Counted from the first letter of the stretch, positions 27,763-37,087 are shown. The stretch: 64,000 nt of DNA from Erythrobacter cryptus DSM 12079 (GCF_000422985.1 NZ_AUHC01000002.1:328191-392190), one strand, 5' to 3'. The notes: generated by a model from the sequence alone, not told the origin. Made by a program: numbers and translations.

Positions 27763-28242
27763 CTATTTCTTGCGCCCGAAATCGATCGAGACGACGTTCG
27801 AGCCGTCAGGATCGGGATCGGGCCCGTCATTTTCGGCATCCTCGTGCGCTTCGGGCGCAAGCTCCTCCACCGCGGCCTGGAATTGCAGCCCGAAATCGAC
27901 CGCCGGATCGACGAAGGCGGTGATCGCGGCGAAGGGAATGGTGAGCTTGGCCGGCACCTGGTTGAAGGTGAGGCTGACCGAGAAGCTCGAAGGGCCGACC
28001 TCGAGATCCCAGAACTTGTTCTGGAGCACGATCGTCATCTCGTCGGGGAAGCGCTCACGCAGGTGCGGCGGGATCACCACGCCGGGTGCGGCGGTCTTGA
28101 AGGTGATGTAGAAGTGGTGCGCACCGGGCAGCGCGCCGCCGCTGCTGACGATCGAGCCGAGCACCCGGCCGACCACGGCGCGCAGGGCTTCCTGCACGAT
28201 CTCGTCATAGGGGATCAGGCTGTCGGGCGTGTCGCTGCTCAT
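27763..28242 (-). CDS. sspB: SspB-family ClpXP adaptor
   Basis: 159-residue SspB protein, which delivers ssrA-tagged or other substrates to ClpXP. The start [21 protein letters not shown] and the core [20 protein letters not shown] and [18 protein letters not shown] match the alphaproteobacterial type. The acidic tail ([14 protein letters not shown]) ends with [11 protein letters not shown], the ClpX-docking tail type. ATG at 28240-28242 is divergent from hisB, about 130 bp away. Confidence 0.9.
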   Translation of the reverse strand: MSSDTPDSLIPYDEIVQEALRAVVGRVLGSIVSSGGALPGAHHFYITFKTAAPGVVIPPHLRERFPDEMTIVLQNKFWDLEVGPSSFSVSLTFNQVPAKLTIPFAAITAFVDPAVDFGLQFQAAVEELAPEAHEDAENDGPDPDPDGSNVVSIDFGRKK

Positions 28243-28371
28243 CACAGGCCAACAGGTGGCGGGACAGCCGCCCCCGGTCAAGGCCCTTTGCGCCTCGGGC
28301 GGACGCAACAGGACGAGGCCGAAGCGCCCGGCGCTTGTCATGTGGCCCCAGCCGATTATAGCGCGCAGGCC

Positions 28372-28980
28372 ATGACCAGCATTCCCGCCCGCACCGGAAC
28401 GGTCGTCCGCAACACCAGCGAGACCCGGATCGCCATCACCGTCAATCTCGACGGCACCGGCAGCTACCAGGTCTCCACCGGGATCGGCTTTCTCGATCAC
28501 ATGGTCGAACAGTTCAGCCGCCATTCGCTGATCGATGTGGCCATGCAGGTCGAGGGCGATCTCCACGTCGATCAGCACCACACCACCGAGGATTCGGCGA
28601 TCGCGCTTGGCCAGGCGATCGCCCAGGCGCTGGGCGACAAGGCCGGGATCGGGCGCTATGGCGCGGCCTATTCGCCGATGGATGAGACGCTGAGCCGCGT
28701 TGCGCTCGACATTTCGGGGCGGCCCTATCTGGTGTGGAAGGCGCGCTTCACCCAGGAGAAGCTCGGCGAATGGGACACCGAGCTGATCGAGCATTGGTTC
28801 CATTCGATCGCCCAGGCCGCGGGCATCACGCTGCACATGGAAGTGCTCTACGGCACCAACAACCACCACATCTGCGAAAGCCTCTACAAGGGCTTTGCCC
28901 GCGCGATGCGCCAGGCGGTCGAACGCGATCCGAGGAAGGGCGGCGCCATCCCCTCGACAAAGGGGCAGCTCGGTGGGTGA
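28372..28980 (+). CDS. hisB: Imidazoleglycerol-phosphate dehydratase
   Basis: Removes water from imidazoleglycerol phosphate in histidine synthesis; 202 residues. Metal-binding repeats [27 protein letters not shown], and [13 protein letters not shown] with [16 protein letters not shown] are clear. It is monofunctional (no phosphatase half). ATG at 28372 has a weak ribosome-binding site. It overlaps hisH by 8 nt and is the first his gene of a run that extends to hisE. Confidence 0.96.
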   Translation: MTSIPARTGTVVRNTSETRIAITVNLDGTGSYQVSTGIGFLDHMVEQFSRHSLIDVAMQVEGDLHVDQHHTTEDSAIALGQAIAQALGDKAGIGRYGAAYSPMDETLSRVALDISGRPYLVWKARFTQEKLGEWDTELIEHWFHSIAQAAGITLHMEVLYGTNNHHICESLYKGFARAMRQAVERDPRKGGAIPSTKGQLGG

Positions 28981-29599
28981 AATCATCGCGCTCGTCGATT
29001 ACGGCGCGGGCAACCTCCACTCGGTGCACAATGCGCTCAAGGCCGCCGGGGCTAAGGTCAGTGTGACGGCCGATCCCTATGTGGTGCGCGCCGCCGATCG
29101 CATCGTGCTGCCCGGGGTGGGCAGCTTCAAGGCCTGCGCGCAAGGGCTTGCTGCCATCCCCGGCATGATCGAGGCGATGACCGAGCGAGTAATGGTGGGC
29201 GGGGCGCCGTTCCTTGGCATTTGCGTGGGCATGCAGCTGCTCGCCACCAGCGGGCTTGAACATGGTGAAACCCCCGGCCTTGGCTGGATTGCCGGCGAGG
29301 TGCGGCTGATCCGCCCGAGCGATCCGGCGATCAAGGTGCCGCACATGGGCTGGAACGAGGTCGCGTTGCTCCCCCATGCCCGCGCCCACCCGGTGATCGC
29401 TGCGGGCGAGGCCTATTTCCTCCATTCCTACCACTTCGTGGCTGATAACCCGCAGACGGTTGCAGCGCTCACCGATCATGGCGAGGGGCTGGTCGCCGCG
29501 GTGGCGCGCGACAATATCATCGGGGTGCAGTTCCACCCGGAAAAGAGCCAGGCCTATGGCCTTGCCACGCTCCGGCGCTTTCTGGAGTGGCGCCCATGA
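28973..29599 (+). CDS. hisH: Imidazole glycerol phosphate synthase, glutaminase subunit
   Basis: 208-residue class I glutamine amidotransferase that supplies ammonia to HisF. It starts with GTG at 28973 (AAGGGG upstream), inside the end of his[15 protein letters not shown] opens the domain; the nucleophile Cys is in [11 protein letters not shown] and the His/Glu pair in [10 protein letters not shown]. It joins hisA through an ATGA overlap at 29596, a sign of coupled translation. Confidence 0.95.
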   Translation: MGEIIALVDYGAGNLHSVHNALKAAGAKVSVTADPYVVRAADRIVLPGVGSFKACAQGLAAIPGMIEAMTERVMVGGAPFLGICVGMQLLATSGLEHGETPGLGWIAGEVRLIRPSDPAIKVPHMGWNEVALLPHARAHPVIAAGEAYFLHSYHFVADNPQTVAALTDHGEGLVAAVARDNIIGVQFHPEKSQAYGLATLRRFLEWRP

Positions 29600-30336
29600 T
29601 CGTCTTTCCGGCGATTGACCTTAAAGGCGGCGCGGTGGTGCGCCTGGCCGAGGGGGACATGGCGCGCGCCACCATCTATGGCGATGATCCGGCCGCCCAG
29701 GCGCGCATCTTTGCCGAGGCGGGGGCGGAGCACCTCCACGTCGTTGATCTCGATGGCAGCTTTGCCGGGGAAAGCCGCAACCGCGCGGCGGTGGAAGCGA
29801 TCATCGCCGCCTTCCCCGGCCATGTGCAGCTCGGCGGCGGCATCCGCGATGCCAAGGCGGTCGAAGGCTGGTTCAACCTCGGCGTGGCACGGGTGGTGAT
29901 GGGCTCGGCGGCGCTCAAGAACCCCGGTTTCGTGCGCGAAATGGCGCGCGCATGGGAAGGCGGGATCGTCGTTGCCGTCGATGCGCGCGATGGCATGGTG
30001 GCGACCGAGGGCTGGGCCGAGGTGTCCGATGTGCCGGTGGTCGATCTGGCCCGCCGCTTCGAGGATGCGGGGGTGGCTGCGCTGCTGTTCACCGATATCG
30101 GCCGCGACGGGCTGATGAAGGGGGTGAACATCGAGGCCACGGTCGATCTTGCCCGCCGCGTCGATATTCCGGTGATCGCCAGCGGCGGGGTCAAGGGGCT
30201 GGATGACATCCACATGCTCGCGCTCCACGCGGGCGATGGGATCGAAGGGGTGATCACCGGCCGTGCGCTGTATGAAGGGCGGCTCGATCTGGCCGCGGCG
30301 CTGGCGATCGGGCGCAAGGCGGCGGGCGGGGGCTAG
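29596..30336 (+). CDS. hisA: ProFAR isomerase HisA
   Basis: 246-residue TIM-barrel isomerase of histidine synthesis. Signature elements are [16 protein letters not shown] with the catalytic Asp, HVQLGGGIRD, VAVDARDGMVAT and LLFTDIGRDGLMKGVN, and the second-phosphate loop VIASGGVKGLDDI. It is part of the hisB-H-A-F-E run. The next gene starts 4 bp after its stop. Confidence 0.96.
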   Translation: MIVFPAIDLKGGAVVRLAEGDMARATIYGDDPAAQARIFAEAGAEHLHVVDLDGSFAGESRNRAAVEAIIAAFPGHVQLGGGIRDAKAVEGWFNLGVARVVMGSAALKNPGFVREMARAWEGGIVVAVDARDGMVATEGWAEVSDVPVVDLARRFEDAGVAALLFTDIGRDGLMKGVNIEATVDLARRVDIPVIASGGVKGLDDIHMLALHAGDGIEGVITGRALYEGRLDLAAALAIGRKAAGGG

Positions 30337-30340
30337 GGCG

Positions 30341-30640
30341 ATGCGGCTGATGGCCTTCGTGTTCCTGTGCCTCACCTTCCTTGCCGGGGTGACGGTGGGC
30401 ACGGTGACGCTCGCGCTTGTCAACATCATCGTCTTCTTGGGCCTCGCGCTGCTCGCCGAACGCACCCTCGCCCCGCGCTTTGGCCGCCAAGGTCTGGCCT
30501 TCGGCATGGCCGGGGCCTTCTTTGTCAGCTTCCTCTGGCCGATCCCCTTGCGCAGCCCCGATGCGCCCAGCCCCTGCCCGCGCGCCGGCTGCCCCGATCG
30601 CCAGCCGCAGGTCACCGTGACGTTGAGCCCTGCCGAATGA
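30341..30640 (+). CDS. Small membrane protein inside the his operon
   Basis: 99-residue protein with two to three hydrophobic segments ([56 protein letters not shown]) and a polar Pro-rich tail with two cysteines. It starts 4 bp after hisA and its stop overlaps hisF in an ATGA, so it is translated together with the histidine genes. I do not recognise a family. Its placement between hisA and hisF is unusual, and no direct histidine role is evident. Confidence 0.7.
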   Translation: MRLMAFVFLCLTFLAGVTVGTVTLALVNIIVFLGLALLAERTLAPRFGRQGLAFGMAGAFFVSFLWPIPLRSPDAPSPCPRAGCPDRQPQVTVTLSPAE

Positions 30641-31401
30641 CTGTCCGCATCCGCGTGATCCCCTGCCTTGATGTCGCCGATGGCCGCGTGGTCAAGGGCG
30701 TGAACTTCGTCGATCTCAGGGACGCGGGCGATCCTGTTGAGCAGGCGCGCGCCTATGATGCGGCAGGGGCAGACGAGCTGTGCTTCCTTGACATTTCCGC
30801 CAGCCACGAGGGCCGCGGCACGCTGCTCGACATGGTGCGCCGCACCGCCGAGGTGTGCTTCATGCCCTTGACCGTCGGCGGCGGGGTGAGGAGCGTTGCC
30901 GATGCGCGCGCGCTGCTGCTCGCCGGGGCGGACAAGGTCGCGGTCAATTCTGCCGCGGTCGCCCGGCCCGAACTGGTGGGCGAGATCGCGCAGCGCTTTG
31001 GCAGCCAATGCGTGGTGGCGAGCGTCGATGCCCGCCGCAGCCCGCGCGGCAATTGGGAAATCTTCACCCATGGGGGGCGGCGGCCCACCGGGATCGATGC
31101 GGTGGACTATGCCATCAAGGTCGCCAGGCTCGGCGCGGGCGAACTGCTCGTCACCTCGATGGACGGAGACGGGACGCAAAGGGGCTATGACCTCGATCTC
31201 ACCCGCACCATCGCCGATGCGGTCAGCGTGCCGGTGATCGCCAGCGGCGGGGTGGGGAGCCTTGAACACCTCGTCGAAGGGGTGACCAAGGGCCATGCCA
31301 GCGCGGTGCTGGCCGCCAGCATCTTCCATTTCGGCCACCACACCATCGCCGAGGCCCACGCCGCCCTGCGCGCGGCAGGCTTGCCCGCGCGCGGGGATTG
31401 A
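30637..31401 (+). CDS. hisF: Imidazole glycerol phosphate synthase, cyclase subunit
   Basis: 254-residue TIM-barrel cyclase. It starts at ATG 30637 within the ATGA overlap; a longer upstream reading is an artefact. Clear signatures are [16 protein letters not shown] with the catalytic Asp, [47 protein letters not shown] and [13 protein letters not shown]. It works with HisH to make IGP and AICAR. Confidence 0.97.
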   Translation: MTVRIRVIPCLDVADGRVVKGVNFVDLRDAGDPVEQARAYDAAGADELCFLDISASHEGRGTLLDMVRRTAEVCFMPLTVGGGVRSVADARALLLAGADKVAVNSAAVARPELVGEIAQRFGSQCVVASVDARRSPRGNWEIFTHGGRRPTGIDAVDYAIKVARLGAGELLVTSMDGDGTQRGYDLDLTRTIADAVSVPVIASGGVGSLEHLVEGVTKGHASAVLAASIFHFGHHTIAEAHAALRAAGLPARGD

Positions 31402-31416
31402 CCCACAAGAAGCGCC

Positions 31417-31731
31417 ATGGACACGCTCGCCCGTCTCGAAGCCACGATCACACAGCGCCTCGGTGCCTCGCCCGAGCACAGCTATGTCGCCAGGCTCCAT
31501 GCCAAGGGCCTGGCCCGCATCGCCCAGAAACTCGGCGAGGAGGCGACCGAGGCGATTATCGCCGCGCTTGCTGGCGACGAGGCCGAACTGGTGGGCGAGG
31601 CGGCAGACGTGATCTTCCACCTCATCGTCCTGCTTGCCGAAAAGGGCGTTCGCCTCGAGCAGGTGCTTGCCGAGATCGAACGGCGCGAGGGCACCTCGGG
31701 CCTCGCCGAGAAAGCCGCAAGGAGCCAGTAA
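31417..31731 (+). CDS. hisE: Phosphoribosyl-ATP pyrophosphatase
   Basis: 104-residue MazG-like pyrophosphatase that hydrolyses phosphoribosyl-ATP early in histidine synthesis. The pattern SYVARLHAKGLARIAQKLGEEATE and DEAELVGEAADVIFHLIVLL, with acidic metal-binding residues, is characteristic. It is separate from hisI, which is not in the window. Its stop overlaps the HIT gene by one base (TAATG). Confidence 0.95.
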   Translation: MDTLARLEATITQRLGASPEHSYVARLHAKGLARIAQKLGEEATEAIIAALAGDEAELVGEAADVIFHLIVLLAEKGVRLEQVLAEIERREGTSGLAEKAARSQ

Positions 31732-32120
31732 TGCCGATCGACCCGACCTTGCCTTACGATGACACCAACGTCTTTGCCCGCATCCTGCGCGGCGAGATTC
31801 CCTCGCACAAGGTCTATGAGGATGATTGGGCCTACGCCTTCGAGGACATCAACCCCCAGGCCCCGGTGCACACGCTGGTGATCCCCAAGGGCCGCTATGT
31901 CAGCTGGGATGATTTTTCCGCCCGCGCCTCGGACAGCGAAATTGCCGGCTTCGTGCGCGCGGTGGGCACGGTGGCGCGGATGAAGGGGCTGGTCGAGCCT
32001 GGCTATCGCCTGCTCGCCAATATCGGCCAGCACGGCGGGCAGGAAGTGCCGCATCTGCATGTCCACATTTTCGGCGGCCAGCCGCTGGGGCCGATGATCG
32101 CGCGGCGCGCAGCGCCCTAG
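31731..32120 (+). CDS. HIT-family nucleotide-binding protein
   Basis: 129-residue histidine-triad hydrolase (HINT branch). It has IFARILRGEIPSHKVYED-type sequence near the start, FEDINPQAPVHTLVIPKG, and the triad HLHVHIFGG near the end. It probably cleaves adenosine phosphoramidates or similar. The TAATG junction with hisE shows that it is in the his transcription unit. Confidence 0.95.
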   Translation: MPIDPTLPYDDTNVFARILRGEIPSHKVYEDDWAYAFEDINPQAPVHTLVIPKGRYVSWDDFSARASDSEIAGFVRAVGTVARMKGLVEPGYRLLANIGQHGGQEVPHLHVHIFGGQPLGPMIARRAAP

Positions 32121-32199
32121 CCGCGGTTCGGGCCGGGTTAATCGGCAAAACCCCACGGCGCGCCTTTGCAGCGAGTCTCCGCTGGGCTAGGGGGCGGCC

Positions 32200-32649
32200 A
32201 TGGTCTTGCCCACTCCCCCCGGCGGCATCATCGATGGCACGCGGCACCTTTATGCCGTGAGGGTCTATTACGAGGATACCGATCTGTCGGGCATCACCTA
32301 TCACGCCAATTACCTGCGCTGGTTCGAGCGTGCGCGCTCGGACCTTCTGCGCCTGCTCGGGATCGACCAGCGCGCCGCGATCGAGGCGGGCGAGGGCGCC
32401 TATGCCCTGTCCGAGGTGCAGCTGCGCTATCTGCGCCCGGCGCGGCTTGATGATGATGTGCTGATCGAGACCCGCTGCACCGAGCTTGGCGCGGCCTCCT
32501 GCCGGATGCACCAGATCGCCCGGCGCGGCGGCGAGGCGCTGTGCGAGGCACAGCTGCGGGTCGGCTTCATCAGCCTCGATGGCCGCCCGCGCCGCCAGCC
32601 CGCTGCCTGGCGCGCCGCCTTTTCCACCTTCATGCACAAGGACGCCTGA
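32200..32649 (+). CDS. ybgC: YbgC-type acyl-CoA thioesterase of the Tol-Pal cluster
   Basis: 149-residue hot-dog-fold thioesterase. The YbgC/4HBT signature VYYEDTDLSGITYHANYLRWFERARSD, split here only by length limits of citation (VYYEDTDLSGI, then TYHANYLRWFERAR), includes the catalytic Asp. It lies directly upstream of tolQ, as in most tol-pal clusters, and is thought to link acyl metabolism to the cell envelope. A GGGGGCGGCC site precedes ATG at 32200. Confidence 0.93.
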   Translation: MVLPTPPGGIIDGTRHLYAVRVYYEDTDLSGITYHANYLRWFERARSDLLRLLGIDQRAAIEAGEGAYALSEVQLRYLRPARLDDDVLIETRCTELGAASCRMHQIARRGGEALCEAQLRVGFISLDGRPRRQPAAWRAAFSTFMHKDA

Positions 32650-32653
32650 CTTC

Positions 32654-33367
32654 GTGACGCCGCTTGCCCTGCTCAGCGCCGCCGCTGCCCCCGCGCCTGC
32701 CCCGACAAGGCTGGATCCCATCGCCCTGTTTCTCGAGGCCGACATCATCGTCCAGGCGGTGATGCTGGGCCTGGTGCTTGCCAGCATTTGGGTGTGGATG
32801 ATCATCGTCTCCTTCAGCCTGCGCCTTGCGGGCCTCGCGAGAAAATCGCGCGACTACGAGACCGAGTTCTGGGAGCAACGCGACTACGAGCCTTTGCTTG
32901 CCCGTCAGGTGCGCAAGGAAGTGCCCGCCGCCCGGGTTGCCGCCGCGGGGCTCGAGGAATGGAAGCAGTCCACCGCCCGCCAACCGATCGATCGCGAGGC
33001 CGCGCGCCAGCGCATCGCGGCGGCGATGGATAGTCAGGTTGCCGAGGAGGCCGATGCACTCGCCGCGCGGCTCAACTTTCTTGCCACGGTCGGCTCGGTT
33101 GCCCCCTTTGTCGGGCTGTTCGGCACGGTGTGGGGGATCATGAATTCCTTCTTCCAGATCGGCGCGCAGCAGAGCGCCAGCCTGGCCGTGGTCGCCCCCG
33201 GGATTGCCGAGGCGCTGTTTGCCACCGCCATCGGCCTGTTCGCGGCGATCCCGGCGGTGATCGCCTACAACCGCTTCGGCGCGGCGGTGGATCGTTATGA
33301 GGCGAGGCTGCAGCGCTTTGCCGACAAGCTCCACATGGGCCTCAGCCGCGAGCTGGACCGCGCATGA
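32654..33367 (+). CDS. tolQ: TolQ inner-membrane proton-channel subunit
   Basis: 237-residue MotA/TolQ/ExbB-family protein of the Tol-Pal complex, which uses proton flow to help keep the outer membrane attached during division. It starts with GTG at 32654, four bases after ybgC. The first membrane helix is VQAVMLGLVLASIWVWMIIV; the C-terminal pair is in LATVGSVAPFVGLFGTVWGI and APGIAEALFATAIGLFAAIP, typical of the family. Confidence 0.94.
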   Translation: MTPLALLSAAAAPAPAPTRLDPIALFLEADIIVQAVMLGLVLASIWVWMIIVSFSLRLAGLARKSRDYETEFWEQRDYEPLLARQVRKEVPAARVAAAGLEEWKQSTARQPIDREAARQRIAAAMDSQVAEEADALAARLNFLATVGSVAPFVGLFGTVWGIMNSFFQIGAQQSASLAVVAPGIAEALFATAIGLFAAIPAVIAYNRFGAAVDRYEARLQRFADKLHMGLSRELDRA

Positions 33368-33411
33368 TTTGTTTTGCGCAGCCTCGCCCATGCGGCCTTG
33401 CGGCCGCATTG

Positions 33412-33438
33412 CTGCGGGCGGCCGTTCGGCCTTGCGGC
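33412..33438 (+). repeat. 27-bp repeat copy 2 (tolQ-tolR gap)
   Basis: The 98-bp gap between tolQ and tolR contains the sequence CTGCGGGCGGCCGTTCGG and the rest of a 27-bp block identical, in the opposite direction, to 16816-16842. The gap also holds a second GCGGCCTTGCGGCCGC dyad just upstream. It could form RNA hairpins between the two genes and alter the TolQ:TolR ratio. Inference. Confidence 0.6.
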
Positions 33439-33465
33439 GGCTGTACCGCCGAGGGGAGCTGACAG

Positions 33466-33909
33466 ATGGGTATGGGTATTCCATCTTCCCGCGGCCGCCG
33501 CGCCCGCCGCGCCCGCCGCGCCGCCATGGCCGAAATCAACGTCACCCCGCTCGTTGATGTGATGCTGGTGCTGCTGATCATCTTCATGGTTACGGTGACG
33601 CTGCCCGCCGTGGGCGTGCCGGTCGATCTGCCCGAAAGCCGCGCGGTGCCGGTCGAGGAGCAGCCCGACCAGGTCACCATAACCATCGATTCCAAGGGCG
33701 TGATCTATATCGAGGAGACCCCGGTGCCCGCCGGCGGCCTGCCGCAGGCGCTCGCCGCGCTCGATCGCGGCAGCAAGGTGCCGCTGGTGGTGCTGCGCGG
33801 CGACAGGAGCCTTGATTATGGCCGGGTGATGCAGGTGATGGGCGAGCTTGGGCGGGCCGGCTTTACCTCGATCTCGCTGGTCACCGAGGGTTCAGTTAGC
33901 CCGCCATAG
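33466..33909 (+). CDS. tolR: TolR inner-membrane protein
   Basis: 147-residue ExbD/TolR-family protein, partner of TolQ. A basic cytosolic start (RGRRARRARRAAMAEINVTP) precedes a single membrane helix (LVDVMLVLLIIFMVTVTLP) carrying the conserved Asp, and a periplasmic domain with ESRAVPVEEQPDQVTITID and a C-terminal helix. GAGGGGAGCTGACAG precedes ATG at 33466. Confidence 0.95.
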   Translation: MGMGIPSSRGRRARRARRAAMAEINVTPLVDVMLVLLIIFMVTVTLPAVGVPVDLPESRAVPVEEQPDQVTITIDSKGVIYIEETPVPAGGLPQALAALDRGSKVPLVVLRGDRSLDYGRVMQVMGELGRAGFTSISLVTEGSVSPP

Positions 33910-33917
33910 GCGAGGGG

Positions 33918-34805
33918 ATGATGGGCGAGGCAGCATTCCGCAGCGAGGAGAGAATCGGCCTTCTGGCCGCGCTGCTGCTGCATGGCGCGCTCCTCGCCGT
34001 TCTGTTGATGCAGACCGTGCGGCGCGAGGTCTCGGTCTTTCCCGAGCGCATGACGGTGAGCCTGGTGAGCGAGGTGGGCCTCGAGGCGGCAGCGCCCGAT
34101 CCGGTGGCCGAAAGCCGCGCCGCGATTGCGCCCGAACTGGCTGAGCAGCCCGCCCCACCCGCGCCGCAGCCGGCGGTGCGACCTGCGCCAGAGCCACCGC
34201 AAGCCCGCCCCGAGCCGCGCCCTCAGCCACAGCCCCAGCCACGGGCCGAACCAAAGCCTCAGCCAAAGTCCGAGCCAAAGAGGGCCGCGCGCCCCAGCCC
34301 GGCGCCGAGCCCACCAGCGCCCACGCGTGAGCGCTCGCGCCCCGATCGCACCCCCGCGCCCGCGGCGCGCAGCACACCGGCGCCCAGCAGCGCGCCCAGG
34401 GCCGGCGGCAGCCGCATCGGCGAGGATTTCCTCGAGGGCCGGGGCTCATCCACCACCACCAGTGAGACCCGCGCCCCTGCCGCCACCTTCGGCAGCGCCG
34501 AGCGCGCCGCGCTTTCTGCCGCGATCACCCGCCAGCTGCGCCCGCACTGGAGCGCGCCTTCGGGGCTCGAGGCCGAACTGCTCGTCTCCACCGTCACCTG
34601 GGAGCTCAACCGTGATGGCACCCTGAAGGGTGTGCCGCGCTGCCGCACCAGCCCTGCCAGCATCACCGAAAGCAACCGCCCGCAGGCAGGACTGCATTGC
34701 GAGCGCGCCATCCGCGCGGTGCAGCGTGCGGCCCCTTTCAACTTGCCGGAACAATTCTATGATCGCTGGAAAGCGCTCGAGTGGCAATTCGATCGAAGGC
34801 TCTAG
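33918..34805 (+). CDS. tolA: TolA-like envelope-spanning protein
   Basis: 295-residue protein: an N-terminal membrane helix (IGLLAALLLHGALLAVLLMQ), a long Pro/Ala/Lys/Arg-rich linker across the periplasm (residues about 70-170, repeated PQP/PEP), and a C-terminal domain (AALSAAITRQLRPHWSAPSG, EAELLVSTVTWELNRDGT) with two cysteines that may pair, as in TolA/TonB-type C-termini. It connects TolQR to TolB/Pal. Start may be 33918 or 33921. The linker is Pro-rich rather than the Ala-rich helix of E. coli TolA. Confidence 0.85.
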   Translation: MMGEAAFRSEERIGLLAALLLHGALLAVLLMQTVRREVSVFPERMTVSLVSEVGLEAAAPDPVAESRAAIAPELAEQPAPPAPQPAVRPAPEPPQARPEPRPQPQPQPRAEPKPQPKSEPKRAARPSPAPSPPAPTRERSRPDRTPAPAARSTPAPSSAPRAGGSRIGEDFLEGRGSSTTTSETRAPAATFGSAERAALSAAITRQLRPHWSAPSGLEAELLVSTVTWELNRDGTLKGVPRCRTSPASITESNRPQAGLHCERAIRAVQRAAPFNLPEQFYDRWKALEWQFDRRL

Positions 34806-34806
34806 A

Positions 34807-36207
34807 ATGATGAGAATGCTTGCCCTGTTGGTCTGTGTCGCGCTCGGTGCCGGGCCGCTCGCCGCGCAGGATCTGGGCGCGCCGATCGGCGAGGATCAGG
34901 CAGTCGAGCGCGTCCCGGTGGAGGGCGAGGAGGCCGATGGTCCCCTGCGCGGCACGGTGACCGACGAGAGCGCCTGGTCGGACATCGGCATTGCCATTCC
35001 CGCCTTTGCCACCGATCGCGACCGGCCGACCCCTGCCAACGAGGCCGGCACCGGCGCGCTCGGGCGCGAGATCGCGCGGGTGATCACCGCCAACTTGCGC
35101 AACAACGGGCTGTTCAAGCCGGTTGGCCCGGACAGCCTGCCCCAGCCCGCCTTCGCCCAGATTCCCGCGCCCGCCTATGCCACCTGGAGCGGACGCGGCG
35201 CGGAGATGCTGGTGCACGGTTATGTCCGTGCGCGTGAGGACGGGCGGCTGGTGGTCGGCTGCTATCTTTATGATGTTGCGCTCCAGCAGCAATTGGTGCG
35301 CGAAGGCTGGGTGGTGGCCCCGGGCGACTGGCGGCGCGCGGCGCACAAGTGCTCCGATCTCATCTTCTCGCGCCTCACTGGCGAAAGCCCGTTCTTCGAC
35401 AGCCGCATTGCCTATATCGCCGAAACCGGCCCCAAGGATCGGCGGGTGAAGCGGCTTGCGATCATGGATTCGGACGGGGCCAACCACCGCTTCTTGACCC
35501 TGGGAAGCGCCACCGCGCTCACCCCGCGGTTTTCGCCCGACTATTCGCGCATTCTCTATCTTTCCTATGTCGATGGCAATCCGCGGATCTATGTCTATGA
35601 CATCGGCACCGGGCGGCAGACCCTGGTGACCGAGAGCCGCAACCCTACCATCGCCCCGCGCTGGTCGCCCGATGGCCGCTATATCCTCTATTCGATGTCG
35701 GTGGGCGGCAACACCGATATCTACCGCGTGCCCGCCAACGGCGGGGCGAGCGTGCGGCTGACCGACAGCCCGGGGATCGACATCGGCGGCTCTTATTCGC
35801 CCGATGGCACAAAAATCGTGTTCGAAAGCGACCGTTCGGGCAGCCAGCAATGCTATGTCATGGATGCCGATGGTTCCAACCAGCGCCGCATCAGCTTTTC
35901 CGGCGGGCGCTGCGCCACGCCCGAATGGAGCCCGCGCGGTGATCAGATCGCTTTCACCCGCATCGCCGGGGATTTCAACATCGCGGTGATGAACACCAGC
36001 GGTGGCAACGTCCGCGTGCTCACCCGCGGCTGGCAGGACGAGGCCCCCACCTGGGCACCCAATGGCCGCATCATCCAGTTCTTCCGCACCGAAAAGAACA
36101 GCGGGCGCACCAGCATCTGGCAGGTCGATCTCACCGGCCAGAACGAGCGCCGCCTGCCCACCCCGGTCGATGGTTCCGACCCGGCCTGGGGGCCGATCCG
36201 CCCTTGA
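34807..36207 (+). CDS. tolB: TolB periplasmic beta-propeller
   Basis: 466-residue periplasmic protein. ATG at 34807 begins a signal peptide ending GPLAAQD. The N-terminal domain (IGIAIPAFATDRD) is followed by a WD40-like propeller with repeats such as ALTPRFSPDYSRILYLSYVD, IAPRWSPDGRYILYSMSVGG, IGGSYSPDGTKIVFESDRSG and CATPEWSPRGDQIAFTRIAG. It binds Pal and TolA. An upstream in-frame extension overlaps tolA and is not used. Confidence 0.96.
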   Translation: MMRMLALLVCVALGAGPLAAQDLGAPIGEDQAVERVPVEGEEADGPLRGTVTDESAWSDIGIAIPAFATDRDRPTPANEAGTGALGREIARVITANLRNNGLFKPVGPDSLPQPAFAQIPAPAYATWSGRGAEMLVHGYVRAREDGRLVVGCYLYDVALQQQLVREGWVVAPGDWRRAAHKCSDLIFSRLTGESPFFDSRIAYIAETGPKDRRVKRLAIMDSDGANHRFLTLGSATALTPRFSPDYSRILYLSYVDGNPRIYVYDIGTGRQTLVTESRNPTIAPRWSPDGRYILYSMSVGGNTDIYRVPANGGASVRLTDSPGIDIGGSYSPDGTKIVFESDRSGSQQCYVMDADGSNQRRISFSGGRCATPEWSPRGDQIAFTRIAGDFNIAVMNTSGGNVRVLTRGWQDEAPTWAPNGRIIQFFRTEKNSGRTSIWQVDLTGQNERRLPTPVDGSDPAWGPIRP

Positions 36208-36238
36208 TCCCTTGCGCGACACAGAAAGGAACCGAGCG

Positions 36239-36757
36239 ATGAAGACCAAGCTTGCCACCGCGTTGATGCTGGCCCCGGCGCTGGCGCTGGGCGCCTGCAG
36301 CAAGAAGCCCCCGGCCGATATTCCCCCGCCGCCGCAGACTTCCGGCACCGGTGAGCAGACCGGTCCACAGGTGCAGCCGATGGGCCCGCAGGTGGGCACC
36401 CAGGCGCATTTTGTTGCCGCCGTGGGTTCCTCGACCACGATCTACTTCGATACCGACCGCTACAACATCGATGCCCAGGATGCCGCCGCGCTCCAGGCCC
36501 AGGCGCAATATTTCGCGCGCTATCCGCAGATCACCTTCACCATCGAGGGCCATGCCGACGAACGCGGCACGCGTGAATACAACCTCGCGCTTGGCGAGAA
36601 GCGCGCCAATGCGGCGAAGAACTACCTCGTCAGCCTCGGGGTGGATCCGGCGCGGATTTCGGTGATCAGCTATGGCAAGGAACGCCCGGTGGCGCTCGGC
36701 TCGAACGAGACCGCCTGGGCGCAGAACCGCCGCGCCGCCAGCGTGATCATCAACTGA
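36239..36757 (+). CDS. pal: Peptidoglycan-associated lipoprotein Pal
   Basis: 172-residue outer-membrane lipoprotein with lipobox LALGAC and a Pro-rich linker, then an OmpA-like peptidoglycan-binding domain: TIYFDTDRYNIDAQD, TFTIEGHADERGTREYNLAL, GEKRANAAKNYLVSLGV and YGKERPVALG with the conserved Asp/Arg that bind diaminopimelate. ATG at 36239 lies after AGAAAGGAACCGAGCG. It ends the tol-pal run. Confidence 0.96.
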   Translation: MKTKLATALMLAPALALGACSKKPPADIPPPPQTSGTGEQTGPQVQPMGPQVGTQAHFVAAVGSSTTIYFDTDRYNIDAQDAAALQAQAQYFARYPQITFTIEGHADERGTREYNLALGEKRANAAKNYLVSLGVDPARISVISYGKERPVALGSNETAWAQNRRAASVIIN

Positions 36758-36761
36758 TCCT

Positions 36762-36911
36762 TTAGCCCGAAAGGCCGGCCGTGTGCGCGATCTGCGCGGT
36801 CACGTGCACGCCCGGTTCGTCCGCCGCAAGCTCGCGTGCGCTGGTGAGGACGCACAGGCCCGCCATGGCGAGCACGGCAAAGAGGCTGGAGAGGGTGAGT
36901 TGCGGGCTCAT
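36762..36911 (-). CDS. Possible 49-residue secreted/membrane peptide
   Basis: Small ORF starting at 36909-36911, convergent with pal. It has a hydrophobic stretch (SLFAVLAMAGLCVLTSA) that could be a signal peptide, then ELAADEPGVHVTAQIAHTAG. Ribosome-binding signal is weak. The upstream region (36955-36976) carries TGCAACATTTC and TTGCAACC half-sites similar to the palindrome near crtY. It may be real but is low-confidence; I recognise no family. Confidence 0.35.
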   Translation of the reverse strand: MSPQLTLSSLFAVLAMAGLCVLTSARELAADEPGVHVTAQIAHTAGLSG

Positions 36912-37087
36912 CGCAAGGGGCTTTCGTTTCGGCAGGCGGCTGGCGATCGTCTTGCACTGCAACATTTCAGATTGCAACCGGTTCCTGCTTTCTCACCGCT
37001 AGGCAAGCGCCGCCAGAGCGCCTAGACTGGCGTCATCATGGGTTCGACCAACGACATGCTGCGCCGCCCGGGCCTCGGGGCGATGCG

